A DNA stretch of 64,000 nt from Candidatus Gallispira edinburgensis (GTDB taxonomy: Bacteria; Bacillota; Clostridia; Lachnospirales; CAG-274), in contig CAJFNV010000091.1 of assembly GCA_904395805.1 (NCBI GenBank), positions 1-64,000 of the forward strand. Reading direction: 5' to 3'. The notes below the pieces were generated by a model. The model did no database searches. It worked only from the letters and a program-made list of their open reading frames with translations, and had not been told where the DNA came from. Of the stretch, positions 25,403 to 34,034 are shown piece after piece. Positions within the stretch are counted from its first letter, which is position 1; each line of letters begins with the position of its first letter. A program made the position numbers and the translations under genes.

Positions 25403-26362
25403 TCAGATTTCCTCTCTGTTTATTTTGCCAAGCATGGCAGCGCCAACGATACCCGCATCATTTCCGAGTGTAGCAATACACAGCTTTGTCTTGAGCTGAC
25501 CGCCATAAACTCTTTTACTTAATATTTCTTTCAGAGGATTAATAAGCTTATCCCCCTGGGCGCAAACTCCGCCTCCTATAATAATAGCTTCAGGCTGGAA
25601 TATATTAACCAGATTTACAAGTCCAACTGCAAGATATTTTATATACATATCTATAATTTCAATTGCAACCTCATCTCCAAGATCAGCAGCATCAAACACA
25701 GTCTTTGCATCTATAAGCTTAATATTTCCGTCTACAAGATCATATATTTTACTGTTTGGATATTTAGCAGCAGCTATCCTTCCTTCACGTCTTAATGCAG
25801 ATGCTGAAGCATAAGCTTCCCAGCAGCCCTTTCTGCCGCATGTACACTCTTCACCTTCCGCAACAATAACCATATGTCCTGCCTCACCGCCGCCTCCGAA
25901 GGAGCCGTCAAATACCTTGCCGTTTATGATTATTCCTGCGCCCAATCCGGTACCAATTGTAATATATATAAGATTTTCGTTTCCGTAAGCCACGCCGCAT
26001 ACATTTTCGCCGATAGCAGCACAGTTGGCATCATTTTCAATATAGCATGGAAGATCAATTCTCTTCTGCATTTCTTCTACAATATTAGTATTGTTAAATT
26101 TAAGGTTATTTGCATAAATTGAAATTCCCTTTTTCTTGTCGATCATTCCCGGAAGACCAACACCTATAGCCTCAATATCTTTTTCTGTCACATTAAGCTC
26201 ATTCATAAGCTTTTTTGAAAGCTCTGCCATATCATCAAGTATATCTTCGGCATCTCTTCCTTTTATTGTAGGCGTAGACGCTTTAACAAGTATATTTCCG
26301 TTTTCATCCACTATACCTGTAGAAATATTTGTTCCACCCAGATCTATACCTAAATACAACAT
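25403..26362 (-). CDS. ROK-family glucokinase
   Basis: A 319-residue ROK kinase, most likely a glucose or related hexose kinase. The ATP-binding DLGGTNISTGIVDENG is at the N-terminus. The ROK zinc motif appears as GEECTCGRKGCWEAYAS, with GHM nearby, and IENDANCAAIGE is the sugar-binding/catalytic Asp segment. Its position directly after hprK (6 bp) ties it to carbon-status control. It has no DNA-binding N-terminal domain, so it is a kinase and not a ROK repressor. Confidence 0.9.
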   Translation of the reverse strand: MLYLGIDLGGTNISTGIVDENGNILVKASTPTIKGRDAEDILDDMAELSKKLMNELNVTEKDIEAIGVGLPGMIDKKKGISIYANNLKFNNTNIVEEMQKRIDLPCYIENDANCAAIGENVCGVAYGNENLIYITIGTGLGAGIIINGKVFDGSFGGGGEAGHMVIVAEGEECTCGRKGCWEAYASASALRREGRIAAAKYPNSKIYDLVDGNIKLIDAKTVFDAADLGDEVAIEIIDMYIKYLAVGLVNLVNIFQPEAIIIGGGVCAQGDKLINPLKEILSKRVYGGQLKTKLCIATLGNDAGIVGAAMLGKINREEI

Positions 26363-26368
26363 AACCGA

Positions 26369-27292
26369 TCACCCCTTCATAGCACTGTTCATAATTGCGT
26401 CATTAAGCGCCTTTGCAGCATTATAACCCATCTTCTTCTGTCTGCAGTTTACTGCTGCAGATTCGCATATAATAGCAAGATTTCTGCCCGGTCTCACAGG
26501 AATTGAATGACATATTACCTTATTCCCCAGTATGTCCATATATTCCTCTTTGATACCAAGTCTGTCATAAACCTTTCCCTTTTCCCAGTATTCAAGCTTG
26601 ATTATAAGGTCAATTTCCTGACTGTCCTTAACAGACTGAACACCAAACATCTGCTTTACATTAATTATACCTATACCTCTGACCTCAATAAAATATCTTA
26701 TAAGCTCAGGACAGGTACCTACAAGAGTAGTATGTGAAACTTTTTTGATTTCAACAGCATCATCGGCAACAAGTCTGTGACCTCTTTTTACAAGCTCAAG
26801 AGCAGCCTCGCTTTTACCTATACCGCTCTCACCTGTTATAAGCACACCTTCACCGTACACATCCACAAGAACGCCGTGTAATGTAGTTCTCGGTGCAAGC
26901 TGCACCTTAAGATATTTTGTAAGTTCTGCAGTAAATTCTGATGTAGTTTCCTCGGTCTGTAATATAGGAATTTTCCTTTCCTTAGCATAAAACATCATTT
27001 CCGGATGAGGTGTAAGTCCTCTTGATATAACAACTGCAGGCATATCGTATTTAAAAAGTTTTTCAAGGGTTTCCTGTCTGAACTCGGGAGTAAGCTTTGA
27101 CAGATAGCTGTATTCAACAAGTCCTATTACCTGTATTCTTTCACTGTCAAAATAGTCAAAAAATCCTGCAAGCTGTATTGCGGGTCTGTTCACTCCCGGT
27201 GTTTCTATATCTATTTTATCTATATCGATTTCACTTGTTAAATTTTTAAGATTAAATTCCTTTGCAATTTTCCCCAAACCTACTGAATACAT
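26369..27292 (-). CDS. hprK: HPr kinase/phosphorylase
   Basis: Phosphorylates HPr and Crh at Ser46 and removes the phosphate, coupling glycolytic state to carbon catabolite repression. The 307-residue protein has the P-loop GESGIGKSEAALELVKRGH, followed by VADDAVEI, and the signature EVRGIGIINVKQMFG. First gene of the leftward hprK-ROK-murB-rapZ-whiA-HPr-like operon. GGAGG precedes the ATG. Confidence 0.96.
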   Translation of the reverse strand: MYSVGLGKIAKEFNLKNLTSEIDIDKIDIETPGVNRPAIQLAGFFDYFDSERIQVIGLVEYSYLSKLTPEFRQETLEKLFKYDMPAVVISRGLTPHPEMMFYAKERKIPILQTEETTSEFTAELTKYLKVQLAPRTTLHGVLVDVYGEGVLITGESGIGKSEAALELVKRGHRLVADDAVEIKKVSHTTLVGTCPELIRYFIEVRGIGIINVKQMFGVQSVKDSQEIDLIIKLEYWEKGKVYDRLGIKEEYMDILGNKVICHSIPVRPGRNLAIICESAAVNCRQKKMGYNAAKALNDAIMNSAMKG

Positions 27293-27327
27293 ATTTCAGC
27301 CTCCTTTTATCTCACGAATATATACTC

Positions 27328-27356
27328 ATACAAAATAATTGTACCTCAAAAGTCAA
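27328..27356 (-). promoter_or_regulatory. Candidate promoter of the hprK operon
   Basis: On the - strand TTGACT and TTGTAT are separated by 17 bp, 36 nt before the hprK start. The -10 match is weak but nothing better lies in the gap. The remaining part of the interval up to 27527 shows only AT-rich sequence. Confidence 0.5.
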
Positions 27357-27527
27357 ATTTTTTCAATCTTTTTTATAGCAAAATTTGTAAATTTAAAGAA
27401 AAAAATATGCCTCGTTTTTCTATTACATTAAACCTATATTACATATAATTATTTGCCTCAGCTTAAGTTTATCAGAACTTCAAATATTTAATTTATGTTA
27501 CAATTTTCAAATTTATGCCTCAAACCC

Positions 27528-27556
27528 TTGACAAATACATAAAATTTATGTAAAAT
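27528..27556 (+). promoter_or_regulatory. Sigma-A promoter of the first NlpC/P60 gene
   Basis: TTGACA, 17-bp spacer and TAAAAT, 45 nt upstream of the start codon. A WalR-like box begins 4 bp downstream of the -10. Confidence 0.8.
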
Positions 27557-27560
27557 AGGT

Positions 27561-27577
27561 TGTAACATTTACGTAAC
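27561..27577 (+). promoter_or_regulatory. WalR (YycF)-box-like direct repeat, copy 1
   Basis: TGTAAC-N5-CGTAAC matches the WalR consensus TGTWAH-N5-TGTWAH at 11 of 12 positions. It overlaps the expected transcription start, which would suit repression more than activation. The same arrangement occurs upstream of the second NlpC/P60 gene. Confidence 0.55.
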
Positions 27578-27600
27578 AAATATAAGAAAGGAAGTCATTT

Positions 27601-28803
27601 ATGTTAAGGCTTAAACTATTAACTAAGACCATTACCGCAGGCTGTGTCCTTGCTATAGCTATGGCATCCACAGCATATGCGTCAAATCTGGCAAGGGTTA
27701 CAGCCACTTCCGTCAATCTTCGTTCATATAATTCAACAGAAGCCAGAATATTAGGTTCTGCCAATATGGGAGACACTCTTACAATTACCGGCAACGCAAA
27801 CAACGGCTGGTTTAAAATCAGCAAACCCGGTTTAAACGAGGCTTTTGTCAGCGCCGAATACATATCAATTTATCAGACTGACGCTACCTGTATAGATGAA
27901 AACGTCAATGTGCGTACAAGCCCCTCACCTACCGCAACAGTTATCGGTACAGCAAAAAAGGGACAGGTTTTTGTTACATCCGGTAAGAACGGTGATTGGT
28001 ATCAGATCAATTTCAATGGAAATACAGGCTATATTCATTCAGATTATATGCAGGGTTCTCTCCTTCAGTATCTTCCTGCTGTACAAGCTCCAACATCTTC
28101 AGATGAGGTTACAGCTAAAGCAACCGAAAGCAAAACAGCACAGGATGATATTTATGCAGTTGTAGAGGTTCCTACTCTTAATATGAGAGAAGATGCATCA
28201 ACTGATTCTGATATTATCAGAACTCTTCCAAGCGGATACAATTTAAGTGTTTCAGGTTATAAGGACGGCTGGGTAATTGTATCTGATGATGACGGCAATA
28301 CAGGCTATGTCAAAGCTGAATATATCAATCTTAAAAACGGAAGCAAACCCGATAACGTATCTTCAGACGATAACAGTGATTTCGATTTTGAATATGAAAA
28401 GAACTATACAAATGATGGTCCTGTAGACTGTCATGACGTTGTTGAATATTCAAAGCAGTATATAGGTACTCCTTATGTATGGGGCGGTACAGATTTAACT
28501 GCAGGTGTTGACTGCTCAGGTTTCATATACAGTGTATATGAACACTTCGGCATATCACTTAACAGAACATCAAGGGATATGTATACGGAAGGAACTCCTG
28601 TATCAAAATCAGAACTTGCACCGGGAGATCTCCTCTTCTTTAACACAGGCGGAGATTCAGTTATATCTCACGTTGGTATGTACATAGGAAACGGAGAATA
28701 TATTCACTCAACAAACGGATCCGATAATGGTGTCACAATTTCAAGTTTAAGCGACAGTTATTCAACATCAACATATGTTGGTGCCAGAAGAATACTTGAG
28801 TAA
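27601..28803 (+). CDS. Secreted SH3-domain NlpC/P60 peptidoglycan hydrolase (three SH3 domains)
   Basis: A 400-residue exported cell-wall endopeptidase. Residues 1-27 form a signal peptide ending TAYAS. Three bacterial SH3 domains follow (about 31-86, 97-150 and 181-238), recognisable by VNLRS/VNVRT/LNMRE and YV.AEYI motifs. An acidic linker leads to the NlpC/P60 domain (about 278-400), with nucleophile Cys305 in GVDCSGF and catalytic His357 in SHVGMYIGNGEY. It likely cleaves stem-peptide bonds. A WalR-like box at its promoter is consistent with control by the cell-wall two-component system. It is closely related to the gene at 30714. Confidence 0.95.
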   Translation: MLRLKLLTKTITAGCVLAIAMASTAYASNLARVTATSVNLRSYNSTEARILGSANMGDTLTITGNANNGWFKISKPGLNEAFVSAEYISIYQTDATCIDENVNVRTSPSPTATVIGTAKKGQVFVTSGKNGDWYQINFNGNTGYIHSDYMQGSLLQYLPAVQAPTSSDEVTAKATESKTAQDDIYAVVEVPTLNMREDASTDSDIIRTLPSGYNLSVSGYKDGWVIVSDDDGNTGYVKAEYINLKNGSKPDNVSSDDNSDFDFEYEKNYTNDGPVDCHDVVEYSKQYIGTPYVWGGTDLTAGVDCSGFIYSVYEHFGISLNRTSRDMYTEGTPVSKSELAPGDLLFFNTGGDSVISHVGMYIGNGEYIHSTNGSDNGVTISSLSDSYSTSTYVGARRILE

Positions 28804-28812
28804 ACATTTTTT

Positions 28813-28848
28813 CAGAGGGTATGCAAAAATACCCTCTGATTTTTTATT
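28813..28848 (+). terminator. Intrinsic terminator after the first NlpC/P60 gene
   Basis: A perfect 10-bp stem (cagagggtat / ataccctctg) and a T-rich tail, 10 nt after the stop codon. Confidence 0.9.
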
Positions 28849-28874
28849 TTTTATTGTTTTCTTATTATATGTAC

Positions 28875-28907
28875 AATCACCCCCTGCATATTTTGTAAGG
28901 GGTGATT
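28875..28907 (+). promoter_or_regulatory. Hairpin containing the dpaA ribosome-binding site
   Basis: aatcacccc (28876 region) pairs exactly with ggggtgatt (28899-28907). The right arm includes the GGGGTGA Shine-Dalgarno of dpaA and is followed by seven T, so it resembles both a terminator and a translation-blocking stem. It may be a terminator, an attenuator or a translational control element. Confidence 0.5.
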
Positions 28908-28910
28908 TTT

Positions 28911-29762
28911 TTGAGCAGAACAAAATTTGCAATTATCGGCGGTGACTACAGATATAAGCTTTTAAAGGACCTCTTTGAAAATGAAGGCTATATAGCTTCA
29001 ATATACGGAAATATTTATACAGAGAGCACCGACAGTCTTGACTCCTGTATACTGGATTCAAAGGCTGTGATCTGCCCTATTCCCATTACAAAAAATAATG
29101 ACACAATAAATATGAGCGAAAATTTCAAAATAACAATTGATGAACTCCTTAATTCAATGACAAATCACGGAGTCAAAATTCTGACAGCAGGCGTAATTCC
29201 CGATTCATTCATAAAAAAATCCGAATATATGGGTATTTCATCTACAGACCTTTTTTCAAGAGAAGATGTTGCTATCAATAACGCAATACCCACAGCAGAA
29301 GGCGCCATTATGACAGCTATACAGGAAAGCGACAGAGTCCTTTTCAGGAGCAAAATTCTTGTTATAGGTTACGGCAGATGCGGAAAGATACTGAGCAATA
29401 TGCTTAAAGGTATAGGGGCCGATGTCAGCATAACATACAGAAAAAAGAGCGACGAGGCATATATCAGTGCTTACGGCTGTTCACCTGTTGATATAAGATA
29501 TTTTGAAAGGCATCTTTCAGAATATGATTTTATATTCAACACTGCCCCCGCTCTTATTCTAAACAAGGAAAACCTTAAAAGAATACGCAAGGATACAGTA
29601 ATAATTGACATAGCCCAGGCTCCCGGAGGAATTGACTACAGCTATGCAAGAAAATTAAATTTAAAGGCACTTTACTGTCCCGGACTTCCCGGCAGAGTTG
29701 CGCCATACACTGCAGCCGAAATACTGAAGTCTGCAATTATAGATATTGTACTTGAAAGCTAG
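28911..29762 (+). CDS. dpaA: Dipicolinate synthase subunit A
   Basis: Makes dipicolinic acid from dihydrodipicolinate in the mother cell during sporulation, with DpaB. The protein of about 283 residues has an N-terminal FAIIGGDYRYKLL, a Rossmann NAD-binding segment LVIGYGRCGKILSNML near residue 150, and DIAQAPGGIDY near the C-terminus. The TTG at 28911 is preferred because AAGGGGTGA precedes it by about 6 nt; a GTG at 28902 falls within that site. Its presence indicates an endospore former. Confidence 0.95.
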   Translation: MSRTKFAIIGGDYRYKLLKDLFENEGYIASIYGNIYTESTDSLDSCILDSKAVICPIPITKNNDTINMSENFKITIDELLNSMTNHGVKILTAGVIPDSFIKKSEYMGISSTDLFSREDVAINNAIPTAEGAIMTAIQESDRVLFRSKILVIGYGRCGKILSNMLKGIGADVSITYRKKSDEAYISAYGCSPVDIRYFERHLSEYDFIFNTAPALILNKENLKRIRKDTVIIDIAQAPGGIDYSYARKLNLKALYCPGLPGRVAPYTAAEILKSAIIDIVLES

Positions 29763-29851
29763 CTCCACGGCAAATAAAATTTCAGTCATTACCCAAGTCA
29801 CGGCTCACCTAATCCCTTTTTTCATCATAGAATACAAAAGGAGGTGATACA

Positions 29852-30430
29852 ATGGACCTACAGGGAATAAATCTTGGTCTGTGTATGTGCGGTTCCTTTT
29901 GCACCTTCAGTGAGGTAATAAGGGAGACAGAGGCATTGAGCAGAAGAGGTATAAATATATACCCTATTTTAAGCTATAATGCAGATAGTATAAGCACAAG
30001 ATTTGGCGCTGTAGAGGATTTTAGAGATAAGCTGTATGATATTACCGGCAACAATATAATATCTACAATAAAAGAGGCTGAACCCATAGGTCCTCAAAAG
30101 CTCCTTGATATAATGCTTGTTGCCCCATGCACAGGCAACACTATGGCAAAGCTTAATAACGGTATAACAGATACTCCGGTTACAATGGCATGTAAGGCTC
30201 ATCTCAGAAATAACCGGCCTCTGGTTATAGCTCTTGCAACAAATGACGCCCTTGGCATAAGCCTTCAGAATATAGGAGGTCTTATGGTTCGCAAAAATAT
30301 ATATTTTGTCCCCTTCGGACAGGATAATCCCGAAAAAAAGCCATTGTCAATGATTGCGGATTTCAGTAAAATTTATGATACTCTTTCATATGCAATGGAA
30401 GGAAAACAAATACAGCCGGTTGTCTTTTAG
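29852..30430 (+). CDS. dpaB: Dipicolinate synthase subunit B
   Basis: A 192-residue flavoprotein-like partner of DpaA. Motifs are GLCMCGSFCTFSEVI at the N-terminus and the flavoprotein loop MLVAPCTGNTMAKLNNGITDTPVTMA in the middle. It starts 89 bp after dpaA with a strong AGGAGGTG site. Together the pair forms the spoVF-type locus, here placed between two wall hydrolases. Confidence 0.95.
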   Translation: MDLQGINLGLCMCGSFCTFSEVIRETEALSRRGINIYPILSYNADSISTRFGAVEDFRDKLYDITGNNIISTIKEAEPIGPQKLLDIMLVAPCTGNTMAKLNNGITDTPVTMACKAHLRNNRPLVIALATNDALGISLQNIGGLMVRKNIYFVPFGQDNPEKKPLSMIADFSKIYDTLSYAMEGKQIQPVVF

Positions 30431-30450
30431 TAAATTTATACAAAAATCAG

Positions 30451-30481
30451 AGTGTCTCGGATATGTCCGGGGCACTTTTTG
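30451..30481 (+). terminator. Intrinsic terminator of dpaAB
   Basis: An 11-bp stem with G-U pairs (agtgtctcgga / tccggggcact) followed by five T, about 20 nt after the dpaB stop. Confidence 0.8.
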
Positions 30482-30544
30482 CATATATAGATAAATTATT
30501 TTTTTCATATCCCTGCAATTTTCTTAACATTTTCAGCAGTTTTT

Positions 30545-30562
30545 CGCAACATATTTGTTGCG
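30545..30562. other. Perfect 7-bp palindromic hairpin
   Basis: cgcaaca-tatt-tgttgcg lies in the gap before the second NlpC/P60 promoter. A second terminator without T tract or a protein-binding site are both possible. Confidence 0.35.
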
Positions 30563-30610
30563 GAATTATTACATTATTCGCAAAAACTTTTACATATTTT
30601 AACTATATAC

Positions 30611-30639
30611 TTGACTTTTTATCTGATATGTTATAGAAT
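30611..30639 (+). promoter_or_regulatory. Sigma-A promoter of the second NlpC/P60 gene
   Basis: TTGACT, 17-bp spacer, TAGAAT, about 75 nt before the ATG. A WalR-like box follows within 7 bp. Confidence 0.7.
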
Positions 30640-30645
30640 ATCATT

Positions 30646-30662
30646 CGTAACATTTGCGTAAC
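30646..30662 (+). promoter_or_regulatory. WalR-box-like direct repeat, copy 2
   Basis: CGTAAC-N5-CGTAAC, 10 of 12 matches to the WalR consensus and nearly identical to copy 1 at 27561. The half-sites and the ATTT part of the spacer are the same. Confidence 0.55.
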
Positions 30663-30713
30663 AACTTTTAACATTTAACTAAAAACTGTGAAACAAATAT
30701 ATGGAGTGATATT

Positions 30714-31469
30714 ATGAATACAATAAACAAAATAAAAACAACATTGATTTTAAGCTGTATACTTACGTCTCTTTTCTCGGTATCAGCCTATGCAGATGAA
30801 TATTTATTTTCAAAACTTACCGCAAATTCAGACATTATAAACGTTACAACCAATTCCGTTGAAAACACTGATCCAAATATATATGTCACATGTAAAGCGA
30901 GCGTTGATATGAAGTCCGCCTCTTCAAATGATTCGGAACAAATCAGACTTTTACCTTCGGGATATAATTTAACTGTACTTGGTGCAGAACAGGGATGGGT
31001 CTATGTTCAGGACGACGATGAAAACAAAGGATATGTATATGCCTCAAATGTTACATTCAAAAACGGTACAAAGCCTGAAAATATTGATCCCATCGATGAA
31101 AAACGTACAGACATTGTAAATCTTTCAAAGCAGTATATAGGTACGCCTTATGTTTGGGGAGGTACCAGTCTTACATCAGGAGTTGACTGTTCCGGCTTTG
31201 TATACTGCCTTTATAAAAACTTCGGAATTACTCTTACCAGAAGCTCCGCAGGTATGTATGCCACAAACGGTGTATCCGTATCAAAGGATGAATTAAAACC
31301 GGGAGATCTGCTTTTCTTCAACACAGGAGGCGGCGGTGTATCTCATGTAGGTATGTATATAGGTAACGGAGAATATATCCATGCTGCCACTGTAGACGTA
31401 AAAATTTCTGACTTAAACGACAGTTACTCACAGAGAACATATGTGGGAGCCAAAAGAATATTTGTATAA
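30714..31469 (+). CDS. Secreted SH3-domain NlpC/P60 peptidoglycan hydrolase (one SH3 domain)
   Basis: A 251-residue paralog of the protein at 27601. It has a signal peptide (about 1-27, ending AYADE), one SH3 domain (about 58-115) and a C-terminal NlpC/P60 domain with Cys159 in GVDCSGF and His211 in SHVGMYIGNGEY. The SH3 and NlpC/P60 parts align closely with the last third of the longer paralog, suggesting duplication followed by loss or gain of SH3 units. The shared promoter motif points to common control. Confidence 0.95.
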   Translation: MNTINKIKTTLILSCILTSLFSVSAYADEYLFSKLTANSDIINVTTNSVENTDPNIYVTCKASVDMKSASSNDSEQIRLLPSGYNLTVLGAEQGWVYVQDDDENKGYVYASNVTFKNGTKPENIDPIDEKRTDIVNLSKQYIGTPYVWGGTSLTSGVDCSGFVYCLYKNFGITLTRSSAGMYATNGVSVSKDELKPGDLLFFNTGGGGVSHVGMYIGNGEYIHAATVDVKISDLNDSYSQRTYVGAKRIFV

Positions 31470-31476
31470 ACAGCCA

Positions 31477-31511
31477 CCCCCTGCATTGTTTCACCGATGC
31501 AGAGGATTTTT
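31477..31511 (+). terminator. Terminator of the second NlpC/P60 gene
   Basis: A cctgcat / atgcagagg stem with T tract just after the stop. Confidence 0.7.
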
Positions 31512-31516
31512 ACTCA

Positions 31517-31555
31517 TAAAAAATAAGCAGATATCCAATTCAAAGAATATCTGCT
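31517..31555 (-). terminator. Terminator of mreB
   Basis: On the - strand an 11-bp stem (agcagatattc / gatatctgct, one mismatch) followed by a T-rich run, 18 nt after the mreB stop. Confidence 0.8.
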
Positions 31556-31572
31556 CACTTCCATTATATTTA

Positions 31573-32613
31573 TCAGTCATTATTCTCCAGACTAAAGAAA
31601 TTTTTAATACTGCTAAAAAATCCCTTATCATCATCTGCCTGATATTCAATATACTTTCCTGTACCTATGGCAACACAGTTCACAGGATTTTCAGCTATAG
31701 TACATCTTATTCCTGTTTCATTTTCAATTACTCTGTCAAGACCTGATAACAGAGCTCCGCCTCCCGTTAACACAATTCCCCTGTCAAGAATATCTCCCGA
31801 AAGTTCGGGAGGAGTATTTTCAAGAACATATCTTACGGCGTCTATTACGGACCTTACAGGAACCCTTAAAGCCTCATACATCTCTCTTGATGTAATTTCA
31901 ACAGTCATAGGCATTCCTGATGTAGCATTTCTGCCCTTGACCTCAATTCTGCTGAGAGGCGTATCTTCGGCAGCCGTACCAATAATTATCTTAAGGTTTT
32001 CGGCAGTTCTTTCACCTATTACAAGCTGGTGCTCATCTCTCATGTATCTTACTATAGCATCATCGAACTTATCACCTGCAACCTTTATTGATGTGCTTAC
32101 AACAATTCCTCCCAGAGAAATAACGGCAACATCAGTTGTTCCTCCGCCAATATCCACAACCATACTTCCGCATGGTCTGAAAATATCAAGACCTGCACCA
32201 ATAGCCGCAGCAATAGGTTCTTCTATAATAAACACCTGGGCAGCACCGGCATTTCTCGTTGATTCTTCAACAGCTCTCTTTTCAACATCTGTGATTTTGC
32301 TTGGAACACAGACAGCAATTCTGGGTTTTTTGAGCCAGTGAGTGCCGACAGATTTATCAATAAAATATCTGATCATTCTTTCGGTTACTTCAAAGTCTGA
32401 AATAACTCCGTCACGCAGAGGTCTTACAGCTTCAATATTGGCAGGGGTTTTTCCGAGCATTTTTCTTGCCTCTTCACCAACTGCAACAATGGCATGCTTG
32501 CTGTTGTCAACAGCCACAACAGAAGGCTCCTGAAGCACAATGCCCTCCCCTTTACAATATACAATTACACTGGCAGTACCCAAATCAATGCCAATATCAT
32601 TGCCCATTACCAT
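31573..32613 (-). CDS. mreB: Rod-shape-determining protein MreB/Mbl
   Basis: Bacterial actin that organises lateral wall synthesis. The 346-residue protein begins GNDIGIDLGTASV, with later actin-fold signatures DIGGGTTDVAVISLGG and LTGGGALLSGLD. The usual mreC and mreD partners do not follow; instead the gene sits 3 bp after a CNNM transporter gene and ends at a terminator. It may be a second paralog of the MreB/Mbl/MreBH group, which sequence alone cannot separate. AGGAGA precedes the first ATG by about 9 nt. Confidence 0.94.
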   Translation of the reverse strand: MVMGNDIGIDLGTASVIVYCKGEGIVLQEPSVVAVDNSKHAIVAVGEEARKMLGKTPANIEAVRPLRDGVISDFEVTERMIRYFIDKSVGTHWLKKPRIAVCVPSKITDVEKRAVEESTRNAGAAQVFIIEEPIAAAIGAGLDIFRPCGSMVVDIGGGTTDVAVISLGGIVVSTSIKVAGDKFDDAIVRYMRDEHQLVIGERTAENLKIIIGTAAEDTPLSRIEVKGRNATSGMPMTVEITSREMYEALRVPVRSVIDAVRYVLENTPPELSGDILDRGIVLTGGGALLSGLDRVIENETGIRCTIAENPVNCVAIGTGKYIEYQADDDKGFFSSIKNFFSLENND

Positions 32614-32616
32614 ATA

Positions 32617-33909
32617 CTAGTTCTCCTTTTCTTCCTCTTCCTCACAAATCTCAGGCTTCAATATGATCCTGAGCTTTTCAATCCTGTTTTTATCTATTTT
32701 CTCTATAACGAAACTAGCCTTTTCATCATCAATGACTTCTCCCTTTTCAGGGAATCTTCCTATAATCGAAATGACATAGCCTCCTATAGACTCGATCTCA
32801 TCATTCTCAAAGTCAGTTTCAAGAATATCATTCACATCATCAAGCCTTGTGGCACCGTTTACGATAAATTCCTCATCCTTTATCTTAACTATATCTTCTT
32901 CATCATCTCTTGTATCGTCAATAATATTTCCAACGATTTCCTCAATAAGATCCTGAAGTGTAACAAGACCTGCCGTTCCGCCGTACTCATCAAGTACAAT
33001 AGCCATTGATATAGATTCTCTCTTCATGCTTGCAAAAAGCTTTGAACACTGCTTTGATTCATAAGTAAAGTAAGGTTCTTTCATATAGTCAGTAACCTTA
33101 AAATCGTCAATTTTCACATCATCAAGAAGCATAATATCCTTAAATGATAATGTACCCACAATATGGTCATTTGTTTCATTGTACACAGGCAGTCTTGTAA
33201 ATCTCTTTTCCTTAAATACTTTTACGGTTTCTTCATAGGACAGATCATCAGGGATCGCAACCATATCGATTCTCGGAACCATTACTTCTTCTGCAGTTGC
33301 ACTTTTAAAGTCCACCACATTTGTGATCATTTCTTTTTCTTCCCCTTCAAGAACGCCCTCCTCATGACTCACATCTACCATTGTTCTGAATTCATTTTCG
33401 GTCACAACAGGAGTACCGTCATTCTTGTTTCCAAGGAGTTTGAAAATAAATCCTGTAATTATGTTAAGTATAAATATAAAAGGTGTAAGTATAAACATAA
33501 AAAAAGCTATAGGCTTTGCACAAAGCTTACTTACGCTTTCTGCATTATCCCTTGCATAGCTTTTAGGCGTAACCTCACCGAAAATAAGCACAAGAATTGT
33601 CATAACACCTGTTGCTATACCTGCGCCCTTGCTCCCAAATACATCTGTAGCTATAACTGTAGCTATGGATGAAGCACCTATGTTTACAATGTTGTTTCCA
33701 ATAAGTATTGCACTCAAAAGCTTACTTGAATTGTCAGTAACCTTCTGAATAAGCTTGGCATTCTTACCCCCTTCATCAACCATTGCCCTTATCCTCAGCT
33801 TGCTCAAAGATGTCAGAGCTGTTTCTGAGCCGGAAAAAAAGGCAGAAAACACCAAACAAACAACAAGTACAATAATCTTAGGTAAATACTGCGAACCTCC
33901 TGAGTCCAC
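32617..33909 (-). CDS. CNNM/CorC (hemolysin C-type) transporter with CBS domains
   Basis: A membrane protein of about 430 residues with a DUF21/CNNM transmembrane domain (about 1-190, including SAFFSGSETALTSLSK), two CBS domains (about 210-335, with MVPRIDMVAI) and a C-terminal CorC_HlyC domain (about 350-430). Members of the family are linked to Mg/Co efflux or divalent-cation balance. The GTG at 33909 is used because AGGAG is about 10 nt upstream; the GTG at 33918 touches that site. It forms a two-gene unit with mreB. Confidence 0.92.
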   Translation of the reverse strand: MDSGGSQYLPKIIVLVVCLVFSAFFSGSETALTSLSKLRIRAMVDEGGKNAKLIQKVTDNSSKLLSAILIGNNIVNIGASSIATVIATDVFGSKGAGIATGVMTILVLIFGEVTPKSYARDNAESVSKLCAKPIAFFMFILTPFIFILNIITGFIFKLLGNKNDGTPVVTENEFRTMVDVSHEEGVLEGEEKEMITNVVDFKSATAEEVMVPRIDMVAIPDDLSYEETVKVFKEKRFTRLPVYNETNDHIVGTLSFKDIMLLDDVKIDDFKVTDYMKEPYFTYESKQCSKLFASMKRESISMAIVLDEYGGTAGLVTLQDLIEEIVGNIIDDTRDDEEDIVKIKDEEFIVNGATRLDDVNDILETDFENDEIESIGGYVISIIGRFPEKGEVIDDEKASFVIEKIDKNRIEKLRIILKPEICEEEEEKEN

Positions 33910-34034
33910 GAAAATCACACTCCTATAAATTAAAATTTTTTAAATGGTAATTTGTATTATATCACAAATCTCCTTATTTTCCAATATCTTTTTTGACTTT
34001 ATTTAAAAAAATAAAAATATTTAAAATTATCCTC

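Noticed and set aside
28438-28842. Long frames antisense or out of phase to real genes, including one within the first NlpC/P60 gene and others opposite hemC, relA and murB
   Set aside because: They are shadows of well-identified genes in other frames; none has a ribosome-binding site or a recognisable domain.
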